DNA from: Datura wrightii
Taxonomy: Eukaryota; Streptophyta; Magnoliopsida; Solanales; Solanaceae
Assembly (NCBI GenBank): GCA_035772735.1
Contig: JASDFA010000004.1
Coordinates: 17,883,501 to 17,947,500 of the forward strand
Reading direction: 5' to 3'
Length of the DNA stretch: 64,000 nt
Positions 48,311 through 61,079 of the stretch are shown piece by piece. Each line of letters starts with the position of its first letter. The stretch's first letter is position 1. The position numbers were made by a program, and so were the translations under genes. The notes under the pieces were generated by a model, which saw only the letters and a list, made by a program, of their open reading frames with translations, was not told where the DNA came from and made no database searches.

Positions 48311-51300
48311 GAGTGGATACCATGCCGGCAGAGTACATGAATTTCTAGATTACCCTACAGGTCATTACTGGAAGGGCAGAAATAAGACCCTCTGGCATAT
48401 CCGTACATCGATGTTCAGCATTGGAGTGTTCATGATGATATGGTGGAGGTTTATACCTAGAATATCACCATTCGTTACATTGTTTGACTAAGTGTAAAGC
48501 AATAAGAGCGATCTGGGAATGTGAGAACTTGAATGAGCTAAGCTTATGGTCATGTATTTTGTGTATATGAGTTGTTGAAGTTTTTATAATGATTTGACTG
48601 TTTATGTGAAGTTAATTGAGGACTCATGATGAGTTTTGAAATCTATCGCGAATGGTTCATTGTAAATTCTCAGCGAGTGTGATACATTGAACTTTTATTA
48701 TTTGCAAACATTGTGTCCTGAGGTGATTGCATATTGTTGTCTCACTTATATAAATGTTATTATTTAAGGTCGGTCGATGATGCTTACTAATACTATATTT
48801 TGTACTAACATTACTCCTATACTTCTTTTCTGAGTGCAAACCTAGATCCTAAAAGCTCATCTCGACCTTATCTCTAGAGCAACAGTTGACTCATATAAAG
48901 GTGAGTGGCTCAAGATGTGTTTTTCAACTCCTTTGCAGAAGATGTCTCTTGTCCGGACATTGATTTTTTCTTGTTTTTTTCTTTGTTGGGTTACTCTTTA
49001 GATAATGTTAGGTATATGTCCTCATGTACAATGACTATCAAGTTCTGGGAGTGTTTTAAATAGTGGGATGTTATTATTTCTATTTTATTCTAGTGATGCT
49101 TCCATTTTTTATTTTCAAAATGTGATCGATTTCTAATAACTATTGATGGTTTTGGGGTAATTCATTGAGAATAATTGGTTAGCCCACTAGAGGGTTAGTG
49201 TGGTTGCCAATCACAACCACTTTGATCTTCACAAAAGAATTTGAGTTTTGGAAATGGAAAAGTATTAGAAATATTGAGCTACAGGTTAGTAGGACACTAC
49301 TATAGCGGTGGGATTCCCGTTGCAACGAGTCTGCCATAGCGGTCGGAGTGCTTGTTATAGAGATTGTGGAAAGTCAATTGAGCTTCACTATAGTGAGGCC
49401 CTGATCGCTATAGTTGATCCGCTGCAGTGAGAAAGGGACTTCTACAGCAGACGGGGGGAGACAGAATGCGTGTTTAAGTCAGAATTTTGAGGTTTTACAC
49501 CCTATAATTTTAAGACACAAAGTTTGAGAGCTCAGATGTGATTTTTCAAGGACAAGAGCGATTTCTTCTTCCAAGATAAGATTTTCTTATTAATCATTCT
49601 ATATTTTGATTATCAAACACCCTAGAATCAATGGATGTTCTTTAATGATGAATTTCAAGCTAAAAATCCCTATAACTACGAAAGTTAGGGTAAGTTGACG
49701 GTGTTAATGTTTATGGATTCCTACGCTTAAAAGTAAGTAACCAATACTTCGAAGGGATTGTGAATGTACTAGTGCATCAATGTGATAGTTTGAGATTTAG
49801 AATTCGATAGTTGGAACCTTTAGCATTAAAACCTACTTTAAAGGTGCTAGCAGGAGTAGAAACTCCATGAACTAGGTCGGAATAATATTTGTGGGGCTAA
49901 ATTATGGTGACTTAACTTCTAAGTAACAAATTGAACCTTGATAACGGGTAGAATGTGACAGGGAATTGAATTCTCTAGACTTGATTTTAGAGGTAGATGA
50001 TTTAATACTACTTATTTGCTTGTTTTATACTTTGAACATTCTGAAGCGTTGAGGAAAGGAAAAGCTCCTGCGAAGTACCTTACATATTTCAGTTCTTCGG
50101 TTGAGATAGGTTACGGTTTTATGTGAATTTAGACTTTGGCTAGCCTTGTATGTGTATGTATTGATGAGTATATTTGGTTGATCTTCAGCCATTGACAGTG
50201 ATAGTGTTTGTGTGACTTAACTATGCTATTTGAATGAGCTCTGAAATTATTGAAGATTGTGAATATTATTCATGATTTTAAAGTGCAATTGTGATAATTA
50301 ATATGTACTTATGAATTGTCTAGTGTGATTACTAATTTGAGAGTTTATTACGATATGTTGACGATTATAGGGTAATACCCCATTATCCTAAGATGAGAGG
50401 TCCCTGTCCAAGGAAAGCATCTAGACGAGCGATTATGATTTGAGTTGCTCATGTCCGAGGGGAGAATCTGGATGAGTGATTATGATTTGAGTGGCTCGTG
50501 TCTGATGTGAGTACTCGGACGAGTAGATGAGTGGAAGGAGGTACCATGTCGATGAAGTATATGAATTTCTAGAGTCCCCTGCGGGTCATGACTGGAAGAG
50601 CAGACATAAGACCCTCTGGGATGTCTGTATACATATAAAAGTGATGATTGACAGACATGAGATCAGGTTTGGTATAAAGAGAAAATGATAAGATATAGAG
50701 CTATATAGTTATATGTTTGGTGTGGACATGTTTTCATTGCATTTATTTTGATTTGAGTTCTTTATAACTTGTGATAATTTGTTGTCTGGGTTTGAGAACT
50801 ATAAATTTTCTATCGGTTGGCAAAGTTTGGCCTAATGATGCAATAGAACTGCTAGTATTAGTGACTACATAGATTTATGAGTTGGGTGAACTTTGTATCT
50901 GGTTGTTGGTTTTTTCTTATTTTTTTATTGATTTATACTGAGTACTTGTTATTATTCAAGGTCAGCCTATGATGCCTATTAGTACAAGTGTTTGTACTGA
51001 TGCTACTCCTGTACTTCTTTTTTGAGTGCAGACTATGACCCAGAAAGTTCATAGAGACCACACCTTTAGAGTTGTCTAACACTTGATTTGAAGTTGATAC
51101 TGACTTCTATCCAAGCTACTGCAAATCCTCTTCTAGCATATGTCTATTTATCCCAGACACTGATTTACACATTATGTTATCTTTACTACTCTTAAATATT
51201 ATTAGTTAGAGTTCTTTGTACAATGACTTTTAGATTGTTGGGGTTGTAACAGATAGTTTCACTGCTATTTTTTATTCTTGTATTGAAGACTCCTGCAATT

Positions 51301-51426
51301 TATTTCATGAGTATTCTAATTTGATTAAAACGAATTTTAAAATAGTGGGTTAGTTGAAAAATTATGGTTCACCCACCGAGGTTTGGTGTGAGTGTCAATC
51401 ACAGCTACTTGGGTCGTGATAATCAC

Positions 51427-51540
51427 ACTCTAGAACCAATAACTCTCATATTTTCTATTGAAGGAATGACAACCCTGTTAGAGCTTCCATTGTATCCCTG
51501 CTAATAGATGAACAATGAAAGTAATATAGATATACATATA

Positions 51541-51611
<71 letters not shown>

Positions 51612-51900
51612 CAGAGCAATGATGAATTAACATTACTAATTAAAAGGCATTAGAGATATTCCATTGTAGCTTCATCTTAATCACTTGAGTGTACGATTTA
51701 TATTTCAAGTAATTAAAGATTCTCTTTTTTTCCCCCCGTTTTCTCTTTTCAAATCTACTTAGCCTAAATAACATATAAATAGAAGACTGATAAGATTTCA
51801 AAAGAAAGATACCTCTGAAGGCAAATTCTGACTCATAGTATATGAGAGTCCGGGAGAGAATTAAACATAGATCTTGATAAGAGAAAATAAATATGCATTA
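51427..51900. repeat. Triplicated segment, copy A, right part
   Basis: Continues copy A after the LTR pair; matches 56705-57410 and 61976-62342 (for example AATTAACATTACTAATTAAA-GGCA). It includes a microsatellite: (TA)n then (GA)n at 51529-51613. The block at 51460-51490 carries a plus-strand frame with TLLELPLYPC that aligns with ALLELALCTC (copy B) and TLLELTFCTC (copy C). Confidence 0.6.
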
Positions 51901-52057
51901 GTTAATCATATAAATAGCATTTATTAACCACATTTCGATCATATTTCTAAAAAATAACTACTATCATAAAGTTATGAATTTCACTGTTGAAACTCCATGA
52001 AAATGTGTTAGGAGTTTCACACGTGAATTTGAAATTTTATGACAATGAATACTTTTT

Positions 52058-52862
52058 AATTACAAGAATCCTAAAAGTGGTTATTTTTATAAGTTTTACC
52101 CTTGTTATAAAAATCGAGTGTAGGCTATCATATGTATATGTGTGAGAGAGAATATTTAATACCTTAACACAGAATCCATGTCATGTTGATTAAACACAAA
52201 TGGATCTAATTAGGGTGAAACATATGGATATTGAATCTGATGATTTTTATTTGGTGGTTGGTTCGTACAAAAAATATAGAAAGAATGAGAAATATGTTAA
52301 TAAATCATGAACTACACAATTTAATTTAATTTTCTTTTTTCTTTTATAATAATATTTAGATAATTTATTGTCTAAATACATAGTAATGAAGTGATTATGT
52401 GTTAGTTTGGTTCATGGACAAGTTAATAGTTACAGAAGGATTAATAATGTAGAAAATAGTAATAAAAAATTATAATATAGATATTAGTAATTACAAAAAT
52501 TCTAATAGTGGTAATTTTATAAGTTTTACCCTTGTTATATAAATTGAGTGTAGGTTATCATATGTGTATATGTAAGAGAGAATATTTAATAACTTGAAGC
52601 AGAATTTATGCCATGTTGATTAAACACAAATGGACCTAATGGGGGTGAAACATATGAAAGAATGAGAAATATGTTAATAAAGCATGAACTACACTGTTTA
52701 GTTCAATTTTTCTTTTTCTTTTATAATAATATTTATACAATTTATTGTCTAAATACATAATAATGCAGCGATTATGTGTTAGTTTGGTTCATAGACAAGT
52801 CAATAGTTATAGAAGAATTAATAATGCAGAAAATAGTAATAACAAATTAAATATAAATATTA
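52058..52862. repeat. Tandem duplication, unit ~431 bp, in AT-rich DNA
   Basis: 52058-52488 is repeated at 52489 to about 52862. The second copy lacks ~54 bp (the GGATATTGAATCTGATG stretch). Both carry the CATGTTGATTAAACACAAATGG block, also present once at 57590-57620 near copy B. No coding assignment. Confidence 0.75.
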
Positions 52863-55090
52863 GTAATACATGGATTAATAATATAGTGATTATTTTTTTT
52901 GAATGATTGATATATTACAAATTAGTATATAATGTATGATTTAAAATATTTGTTTATTCTTTAAAAAAAGTATAAGCAAATTCTTACTATGATGAGTGTT
53001 AGTTCTGTCAGTCTATGATTTTAATTCATGTATTGCTAATAATCTCACTTTTGTTTCACATTCTTTTCCACATAAAATAATATATAAAATCTTGCATAAC
53101 TTATATAGATATTCTTCTTAGGAACAAAAACTAACAATGTAACATTGTATTACTTAATAATGATTTTTATACAAATATTAAAATTTTCTTAAACTCAACC
53201 AAATATGGCACAAAATGATGTTGGTTCTATATATGTGGAGATCAAATCTTCTCCAATCCTAACAGGGCCATTTGGTTTGTCGAATAAAAAATAATAATTT
53301 TTAGATAAAATACGAGATTCTTTTATTCTTGTTTGAATTTTGGAATAAATAGTTGTTTAGAATTAATTATATCATAATTATAAAATTATTTGTATATCAC
53401 CTTCTATGTGGGATAACAATTTTGATATCATTAATTTCGAATACCAAAATAATCAAGATGTTCTTTGTGAGGCTCTCTCCCAAAGTACTTTAAAAAATCT
53501 AAGGTTAAGAATTCATAACAATAATGAATTCATTAACTATAAGAAGTACCTTGACTGAACGAAGTCATGGTTAACAGAAGTTTGTAAGATTTTCTCATAC
53601 TGATTTTCTGAAATATCTCTACTTTAAGACCTATAAATTCATACATATATAGAGCAAAGTGTTTAAATTCAAAAAGAAATGGATTGACAAATTAGAAAAG
53701 AGAAAGAGATAAATTTTTTACGTCTTGAAATGAGAGAAATAAGATAATAATAACTTTAAGAATAAGCTAAGTCTTCTCAATCTTATAATGAAATAAAAAA
53801 AGTAAAATATATAAATAAATTATGAACTACAATATCTAATTTGATTTGTTTTCCCATTGTAACGATATTAGATTAATTAGTTGTATAAAAACTTAGTCAA
53901 GCGGGGATTATGAGTCACTTTATTTTGAGATAAGTTAAATAGGGATTAATAACATGGGTATCACGATATAGATATTATTATTATATAGATTAGTAAGTTT
54001 GAGCTAATTTTTTTTGAATAATTGATGTGACAGAAACTAATATACAAAATACGATTTATAATATTTGTTTGTTCTTTAAATGAAATAAAAATACTTCTTT
54101 CTATTACAAGGATTAGTTCTATCATCGTAGACTTTAATCTATGTATTGCTAATAACTATATTTTTATTTCACTATCTATGAATAACTTTATTCCGGTATT
54201 AATTATGATAAAAAAAACTATCAACCTTGCATTGTAAAATATAACATTAATTTTTATGTAGATATTAAATTTCCTCATACATATCCAACCAATCATGACA
54301 AATCCATACTAATTTTGTTTGATCACTATCCCTTTTGGGGGTTCATTAGGAACTTATTCATTATGTGTTTTTTTCCATCAATTTTAATTAAATTCAAGCT
54401 ACGTTATTACAAAAAATAATAAGGTCGATACATTCTACCGGTGTGCGGATCATGTAAATCAAATATTGCTTTAATGATTCATAATGTTTTCTCTTTTTAA
54501 TTTCAAGATAAAACCTTTTGTAGGACAACAAGATGAGATACGTTCCATTGAATTATACAGTTGTTTAATTTGTGGGAGATGATATAATAATTTTAATAAA
54601 TGTGAAATTATTTTATTGTCATATGGTTGAAATTTTTAATTTTGAAATAAGAATTTTCAGCAATAATCATATAAAAACTATGATATTATTTTTATACTAC
54701 TTTCCATGTAGTATAACAATCTTAGGATAACTAATTGATAAAATATTCAAACAACCAAAATTCCCTTTCTCAAGTCCTTTCTCCCGAAATTCTTTTAAAA
54801 AATTTAAAACTAATAAGAGTTAATAACAATATGAATTTATTAATTCTAAAAGAAATACGTGAGTTGCATAAATTCACAAAACTAGGAATGTATAAACCTT
54901 TATCATACTGATGTTCTGAAACATTATTATTTTGGGACCTAAATTCATACTTATATAAAATAAAGTATTTAGATCTGAAAAAATGAATTGATAAATTAGA
55001 AAAGACAAAGAGAAATAAGTTACATCTTTAAACAACATAATCAAAGGATAATAGCTTCAATAATAAGATAAGTCTCTTTCGAATCTATAA
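52668..55090. repeat. Second, larger tandem duplication, unit ~1.1-1.3 kb
   Basis: 52668-53803 and 53804 to about 55090 share a run of landmarks in the same order: AAATCATGAACTACA-like start, GTATTGCTAATAA, GATATAATAATTTTA-like block, CTCTCTCCCAAAGT/CTTTCTCCCGAAAT, CATACTGAT-TTCTGAAA, and AAGATAA/ATAAGTCT. They are well diverged. I see no gene in either copy. Confidence 0.6.
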
Positions 55091-55839
55091 TCGAGTACAC
55101 CATTAAGGAACTATATGTACATTATCTTATTATAATACATTCATAGTAAAATTTATCGTAATTGTATATATTTTCCTAGTATTTGTGATATTAATGAATA
55201 GAAAAAATGGAAACTAGATTGATGAAATTAATCTGCATAATTCTGAAACCAACACCGATTAATCAAATACCCTAGTCATTTATTACCAGTTTTAATACTT
55301 TTATCATAATACATACTATTTATTTATAAAAGGAAAGAGACCAATATACACATTTACTTTTTAAAATTGTTCAATTTTTTCCTCCGTTATGTTATCTGAT
55401 TAATTACCCTTGTCGTTATGAAAGTTATTAAATATACCCTTAAATTGATGTTTTACCTTAATCCGCCAAATTTTTTTAATTTTAATAGAAATTATCCATT
55501 TCAAATGGATCTCCATTTAAACACGATCCGTAACCCACCATACCAAGATCTAATCGAAATAAACTCAAATAACCCATGAATTTTCTAAGAAATTAAACGT
55601 GTTTAGTCAATTGGAGAGGGAGCTATGGATGATCTTTTCTCCTCAGCTCACATTTCATTTGAGGTTTTTCATTTAAAGTTTGTAAATGTGCATTTTTCAA
55701 TAAATCTCATTTGATTATGTTTATTTGGGTTGTTTTTATAAAAAGATTTTGTTCTATTTATGTTTTCGAGTTGAGAGTTAACTAATATTTGATTTTTTGA
55801 GTTAAGATTTTAGTTACTTGTTAAACTAACAAATACCGG
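55091..55839. other. AT-rich spacer; no gene recognised
   Basis: AT-rich with no recognised motif; includes a pyrimidine/purine-mixed stretch near 55480-55640 with no open frame worth reporting. Confidence 0.4.
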
Positions 55840-57443
55840 ATGATACATATGTTTTTAGTTATATACTGTGTGTTTCTTCTAATTTTGATGTTTGCATGTA
55901 CAATTAATTTCCTTATTTTATTAGAATTGTTATTCTGATGTATATTTGTAATATAGGTTTATTGTTAGAAAATAATAACATAAAAAGTGAAATAGAGAGA
56001 GTATATTATTACATTTTTTGTGGATTTCTCGTTGTGTAGGTACTCAATGGAGCATTTGAATATCGATAATTTTTCTCCATAAATTCTCTCTCAATGGCTT
56101 ATCTTTGCATTTATTTTATAAAATAATAAAAATATGTTATGTATTGAACAATTACACAAACTAAATATTTTCACATTAAGAAAACTATTTTTAAATAGAA
56201 ATTACTTTCATAAATTATTTTTTAAATTATTAAATATAAATTAGGAATTAGACATATACCTCTGAACATGAAGAGGATCCACACATTAATCTTGACATTC
56301 TTCCTCGCCTGTAATTTGCTTACATTTATTTAACGTAAAAATGTAAATACCCTAATAGTTATAACAAACCTTTTATGATACTTTTTTCATTCCAATTTTG
56401 TTTGATATAATTTGATTCAATACAAAAGTTTAAGGAAAAAAAAATATTTATAAAGTTTGTGATTTTTAAATATGTTATAGCATTTGCATAATTATACTAT
56501 TTTTGAAATTTGTTATTTTATACCTGTCATAAAATTTGTGTTATAGAAGCTTCTCACCAAAGAAAAAAATCAAAAGTTTCAAGTTCATTGTTTTGGGCTA
56601 TAAAAATATCTTTCATTTTCATGAACTATTTAAAAAATACCATCAAATAAATTAACACAACAAGAATAATATTAAAAAGAAAAGAAGAAAGAAAAATATT
56701 TGACCACCGTACCTCAGCACTACGAGTTCTCATATATCCTCTTGAAGCAATGTTAGCCTTATTAGAATTAGCATTGTGCACGTGTATATATGAATTATAT
56801 AGGATAAATACATTTCAATGTTGAGTTACTACTCTTACTAATTAAAGGGCAATAAAGGTAACGTCATTTTAGTCACTTGTGTGTAAAAACATCTTAAAGA
56901 TAAATTAGTTTTGGCTCCAACTTAATTTTAAAAATTAAATAATTAAGAGGCGAAGATTGTTCCAAAACACATAAGAGACCAAAGTCCCCTTAATCAACTG
57001 ATGTGGGACTCAACACTCTCCCTCTTCTTTTGTCCTACGTTTACGCACAATACTAGACATCTGGAGCATGACAATATAATATAAGAATGTGACATGATAA
57101 ATAATAAATTGGAATGGGTCTACTCTGATATCACGATTAATCTTATCCTAATCAGTTCAAAAAGTTAGCACTTTCAAAAGATAAGCATTACCCAAAATCA
57201 TATAAAAATATCTACCATCACATAACTTGTTGATGTGGAGCTCAAAAACCCCGTTATGTCTCTCTCCCTTGGCTCTATTATGTCAAATATACTTAGCCAA
57301 AAGAAGATAGTAAATAAAAGAATGATAAGATTTCAAAAGAAAGATACCTGCAGAGATAAATTTTGATTAATAGTAAATGTGAGTCGTAGAGATGGATAAA
57401 ACATAGGCCTGACATGAAAAAAATATATATCTTAAAAAAAATA

Positions 57444-57475
<32 letters not shown>

Positions 57476-57780
57476 TAAATATTAAATTAAAAACATAAAA
57501 ACTATACATTAATTATTCATAGAAATGGAGTGTAGATTATCATGTGTGTGCGAGAGAGAATAATTAGTTCCTTGAGAAAGAATTAATGTCATGTTGATTC
57601 AGCACAGATAAATTTGATGAGGTTTGAACATATAGGTGATGTTGGTTGCTACAAAAAAATGGAAGAAAGAAAAAAAATATATAAATAAATCATGAACTAT
57701 AATATTTAGTTCGATTTGTGGGATATGATATAATAATTTTTAAATAAAATATGAAATTATGTTATTCTTAATTGGTTGAA
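55840..57780. repeat. Triplicated segment, copy B
   Basis: Best-preserved full-length copy. It carries the block with MKRIHTLILTFFLACNLL (plus, from 56269), the ALLELALCTC block (from about 56755), GTGGGACTCAACACTCTCC (57003), and a final piece (57690-57780) resembling the start of the 1.1-kb tandem unit. The plus-strand boundaries CCT|GTAATTTGC and CGTACCTCAG| are splice-like, but minus-strand boundaries are equally plausible. Confidence 0.65.
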
Positions 57781-58587
57781 TTTTGAGAAAAAGCTCAGAT
57801 ATGCAATCAGACTTTTGGAAAAGGTTCATTTATGTCATGCGTTAATAGTTAGACTCGTTTATGCCACTGCAGTTATACTGTCACGCCCCAGAACTAGTGT
57901 AGGGTGCAACTGACACTCGATTCATGGTCGATCGAGAAGCCGGCTATATAGCATCTATAAATGTAATACTAAGGCTGATCAAGCCACCTGTCACAACCAA
58001 TCAAGATAAATACTGGGTCAATAATGCCTTGACAATTATAAATATGCAACCTGGAAAGCCGACAAGGCTACAATAAAGCTAAGCAAGGCAATGAAAAACC
58101 GATATGACTACACAACTCACACTACTATACAAACTAGTCCACCTCAGCCTCTAAACAGTAAACAAACCTAAATGCATGGGACAGGGCCCCAACCTACCTA
58201 TATTGTACACAAAACTGAAAATAATCCCAAACTAGGACATGGCTCCTGGAAGAGAGGAGCATACCACTATTATGCTGAAGTCTGGCTCCTACTACGTTCG
58301 ATGATCTAAGCCTCGGCCTGTACCTGTAGCATGATTGCAGGAAGGGTCCCAAGATGAAGGGACGTCAGTATGAATCAAATGTACTGGTATGTAAGGCTGA
58401 AAACTGTAAACATGTAAGATAAAAATGATAACTAGACGTGAAATAAGGAGTAGTAACAACTAGAAATTCTGAAAATAGAAACCCAACAATAACTCATTAT
58501 TGAAGTGTAAATGCAACCATCTAATGCACAACAAAGACTATAACTGACATGCCAGCAGACAGCCAACCATAAAATCTATATACAATC

Positions 58588-58745
58588 CGTACAACCAGTG
58601 TACAATACCGGGGTAAAAATAAAAATGCCTCCAGCCGGTGTACCATATTAGGGTAAAAATAAAAATGCCTCCAGTTGGTGTACCACACCAGGGTAAAATA
58701 AAAAGACCTCCAGCCGGTGTACCACACCGGGGTAAAATCAATAAA
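58588..58745. repeat. Tandem repeat, ~40-bp unit, about four copies
   Basis: Unit approximately CCAGCCGGTGTACCACACCG plus GGGTAAAATAAAAA-GCCT. The copies differ by a few substitutions. It lies within solo LTR S6. Open frames across it exist only because the unit lacks stops in some frames. Confidence 0.85.
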
Positions 58746-60270
58746 GCTTAGTCAAGATCATAAATGGAGCCAATATAGCTCATACTTGACCGGCTCAATA
58801 CATACAACACAGAAATGACGAATACTAAACATGTGGCCTGCATAGGCCTCCTTCGTAATGTATAACTGGAACTGAGTACATATAACATGTAAAGCTAGAA
58901 AATATAACTTAAATGCATGTATTAAAAACTTGTATAAATCATAAGGAACTACGGATAACCTAAGAGTTTCAACAAAATTTATAGATCGTCTCCAGGGGAC
59001 ATTAGAGCTCAGAAACTCGCTAGCTTGTCGTTCTGCTTAAGGGAAAGGGATTATGAAATCTCACATTGGCCGGACATATTTAATAACATACACATAAGAT
59101 AAAGGAAAACCATAACTAGGTAATCCTAATTCGGCAAGCTCGTTTACCCTCAATAGCATGCGACGTCTTTACGTGGCTTAAAATCGTTTACACGGCTTAT
59201 CTCGGCTCTTTCACCAATTTCAGTTAGAAACCAGACTTTTAAACACATTTAACATCACATATATATACACATGACATACAGTAAGGATATAACAATGCCC
59301 ACGCTGAGGAGTCTCCAACTCAATGTACAACTACGACAACAATCAACACAATATCACACTTTAGGTGTCTCACTTCGGCTAGGCATAATCTTAACATTTA
59401 TCCTAAATAAAATATAGGAATTTAAAGATTGAATGAAGCTTAACATACTGGCTCAAGAATTTTAAATAGGTTGCTGTCTCATTTGATTCACAACACACGA
59501 ATCGTGCTTAAAAGAATGATAGACGGGGCGCCTTACATACCTTTCTCCGATGAACTTTTCCCTAGCCGATTTCCTATCTCAATGATCAGCCTTCAACCTC
59601 CTTAATCTAGTGGTTTTATAGGCCAACAACAAGATTAATCTATATCAAAAAAATGCAGCCAACATTACTAACCAGAGGCAGTCAAAATAGCAACAACAAC
59701 ACACAGGCAACATCAACAACATTTAGCCATTTTCTCAACTAATTTTCACTAACTTTTGAGGGAGAAACCAGAGGAAATTTTACCTTAGTTTTTCTGTGAT
59801 TCTACCTCTCAATATGAAGTATAATTCCAGCAAAAGAAATAGACAAAAAGCCTAAGAAAACCGAGCAAAACTCAACTAACAAACAGTCCATCGGCAGCTC
59901 ACCTAGCTGCCAATTTTCAGATTTTCGCTTTGCAATTTGAGAGGTTTAAAAGGGCGAAATCCTTACCTTTTCTCCTGATTTCAACACCTACTCAAAGATG
60001 GATATATAGGCAGTCTAAATATATTTTGAAACGCAGAAAAACTTCTTCAAAACCTTGCCAAAACGAGCTCCAAAACAGCCCATAACATACTTTGCAAGGT
60101 AATCTCAACTTATCTTGTGATTTTCTTGAACTTTGCTTGATGTCCCTCCTTGACTTTATTTGTCCTAGCTGTTGGAATTGAGAGAGAAATGAAATCCTTA
60201 GAAATCTAGTCGATTTAGATTTAGATGGAAATATTTTCTACAAGAGAAAAATCAGATTTTAAGTAAATAG

Positions 60271-60310
60271 AGCGGTGGAGGCGCTAGTGCGCCATGCCTG
60301 CGTCACCGCT
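60271..60310 (-). promoter_or_regulatory. Nested perfect dyads in the U3 of S6
   Basis: AGCGGTG (60271-60277) pairs with CACCGCT (60304-60310). Inside them GGCGC (60280-60284) pairs with GCGCC (60289-60293). This is the S6 counterpart of the GC word islands seen in the other LTRs; a minus-strand TATATATCC lies further downstream near 60001-60010. Confidence 0.6.
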
Positions 60311-60609
60311 CGTGATGGTTCGGTAAAATGTCCATAACTTTTTTCTCTGAACTCCGATTGACAAGCGGTTTGATGTTATGAAAACTAAACTCAAAGATCT
60401 TTGATTTGATAGGTCATGGGGCTCCTAATGCATTATATATTGGGAGATATAGTCATTTAAATTTAACCCTTACTTATGAACTTCACATACTCTTTGATTT
60501 TTTGATCGTACACATTTCCCTTGACACCTACGACCAATATACAACCCGTACTTTCCCTAACCTAGCATAAAACATCAAATAATTACCAATAATTTTTTGG
60601 GGTGCTATA

Positions 60610-61079
60610 TATATAAAGTGGCTATCCATGCCATTATTTTTTAACACCCCCAATATCTGATTTTTTTAAAACCAGTTTACATACGCGGTGATTTAAGTAG
60701 GTCACGTCCAAATTTTTATCTGATCTATCCTTATTTACCCCCCCCCCCCCCACACACACACAAACACAATTTCACTAATTGATAAACCACAACTAAAGAC
60801 TAACCCCCCGGCCATCTTCTTCATCTTCTTCACTCCTCTTCTATAAATCTTTTTCAAAATAAAGTTCAGTTAGCAGTCCACCCGTTACAAAAAGTGGTCA
60901 AACTGATAACTGAACCAATAACTCAATAACTTTGGGCAGTGAACAAATAATCAAACTGTTAAATCAATTACTCAAATTATTAATCCAATAACCTAATTAT
61001 CAGTTTATGTTATTGGTTTAACTGTTAATTTGTATAGCCCTAGGTGTTCATATGTCTGTTAAAAATATATGTAGATAAA
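60610..61079. other. Spacer with C-run and (AC)n; no gene recognised
   Basis: Holds a 14-base C run (60738-60751) followed by (AC)n to about 60763. The stretch at 60860-61040 has repeated AACTGATAAC/CAATAACC-like text typical of a non-autonomous DNA element, but I could not define its ends. Confidence 0.4.

Larger units (their letters stand above)
46770..51421 (+). mobile_element. Head-to-tail LTR pair without internal region, TSD ATCAC
   Basis: ATCAC lies at 46765-46769 and 51422-51426. The first LTR (46770-49233) starts AGTAATGACTCC (TG to AG). The second (49234-51421) lacks the first ~276 bp but then runs in parallel: word islands of CTATAGCGG type, the GAGGAAAG-CTC-GCGAAGTA block, a short tandem of ~46-bp units, and a shared end ending GGGTCGTGATA. 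No primer site, coding or polypurine tract lies between them. The pattern suggests an internal deletion that took the whole body and the head of the 3' LTR. Confidence 0.75.
57879..60609 (-). mobile_element. Solo LTR S6 (related to the LARD LTR), TSD TATAC/TATAT
   Basis: Plus-strand ends TGTCACGCCCC and GGGGTGCTATA (last CA changed to TA) parallel those of the LARD-like element, and GCCGACAAGGC-type text is shared. Flanks are TATAC (57874-57878) and TATAT (60610-60614). It contains a four-unit tandem repeat and a nested dyad. The outer sequence at 57790-57878 and 60615-60720 reads like one dispersed repeat (TTTATGCCACTGCAG ... CCATGCCATTATTTTTTAAC) split by this insertion. No internal region. 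Confidence 0.78.

Noticed and set aside
58521..58741. Minus-strand open frames with repeated WCGTPAGG/YTGWRHFYF-like units
   Set aside because: They are translations of the ~40-bp tandem repeat in solo LTR S6, open only because the unit lacks stops.
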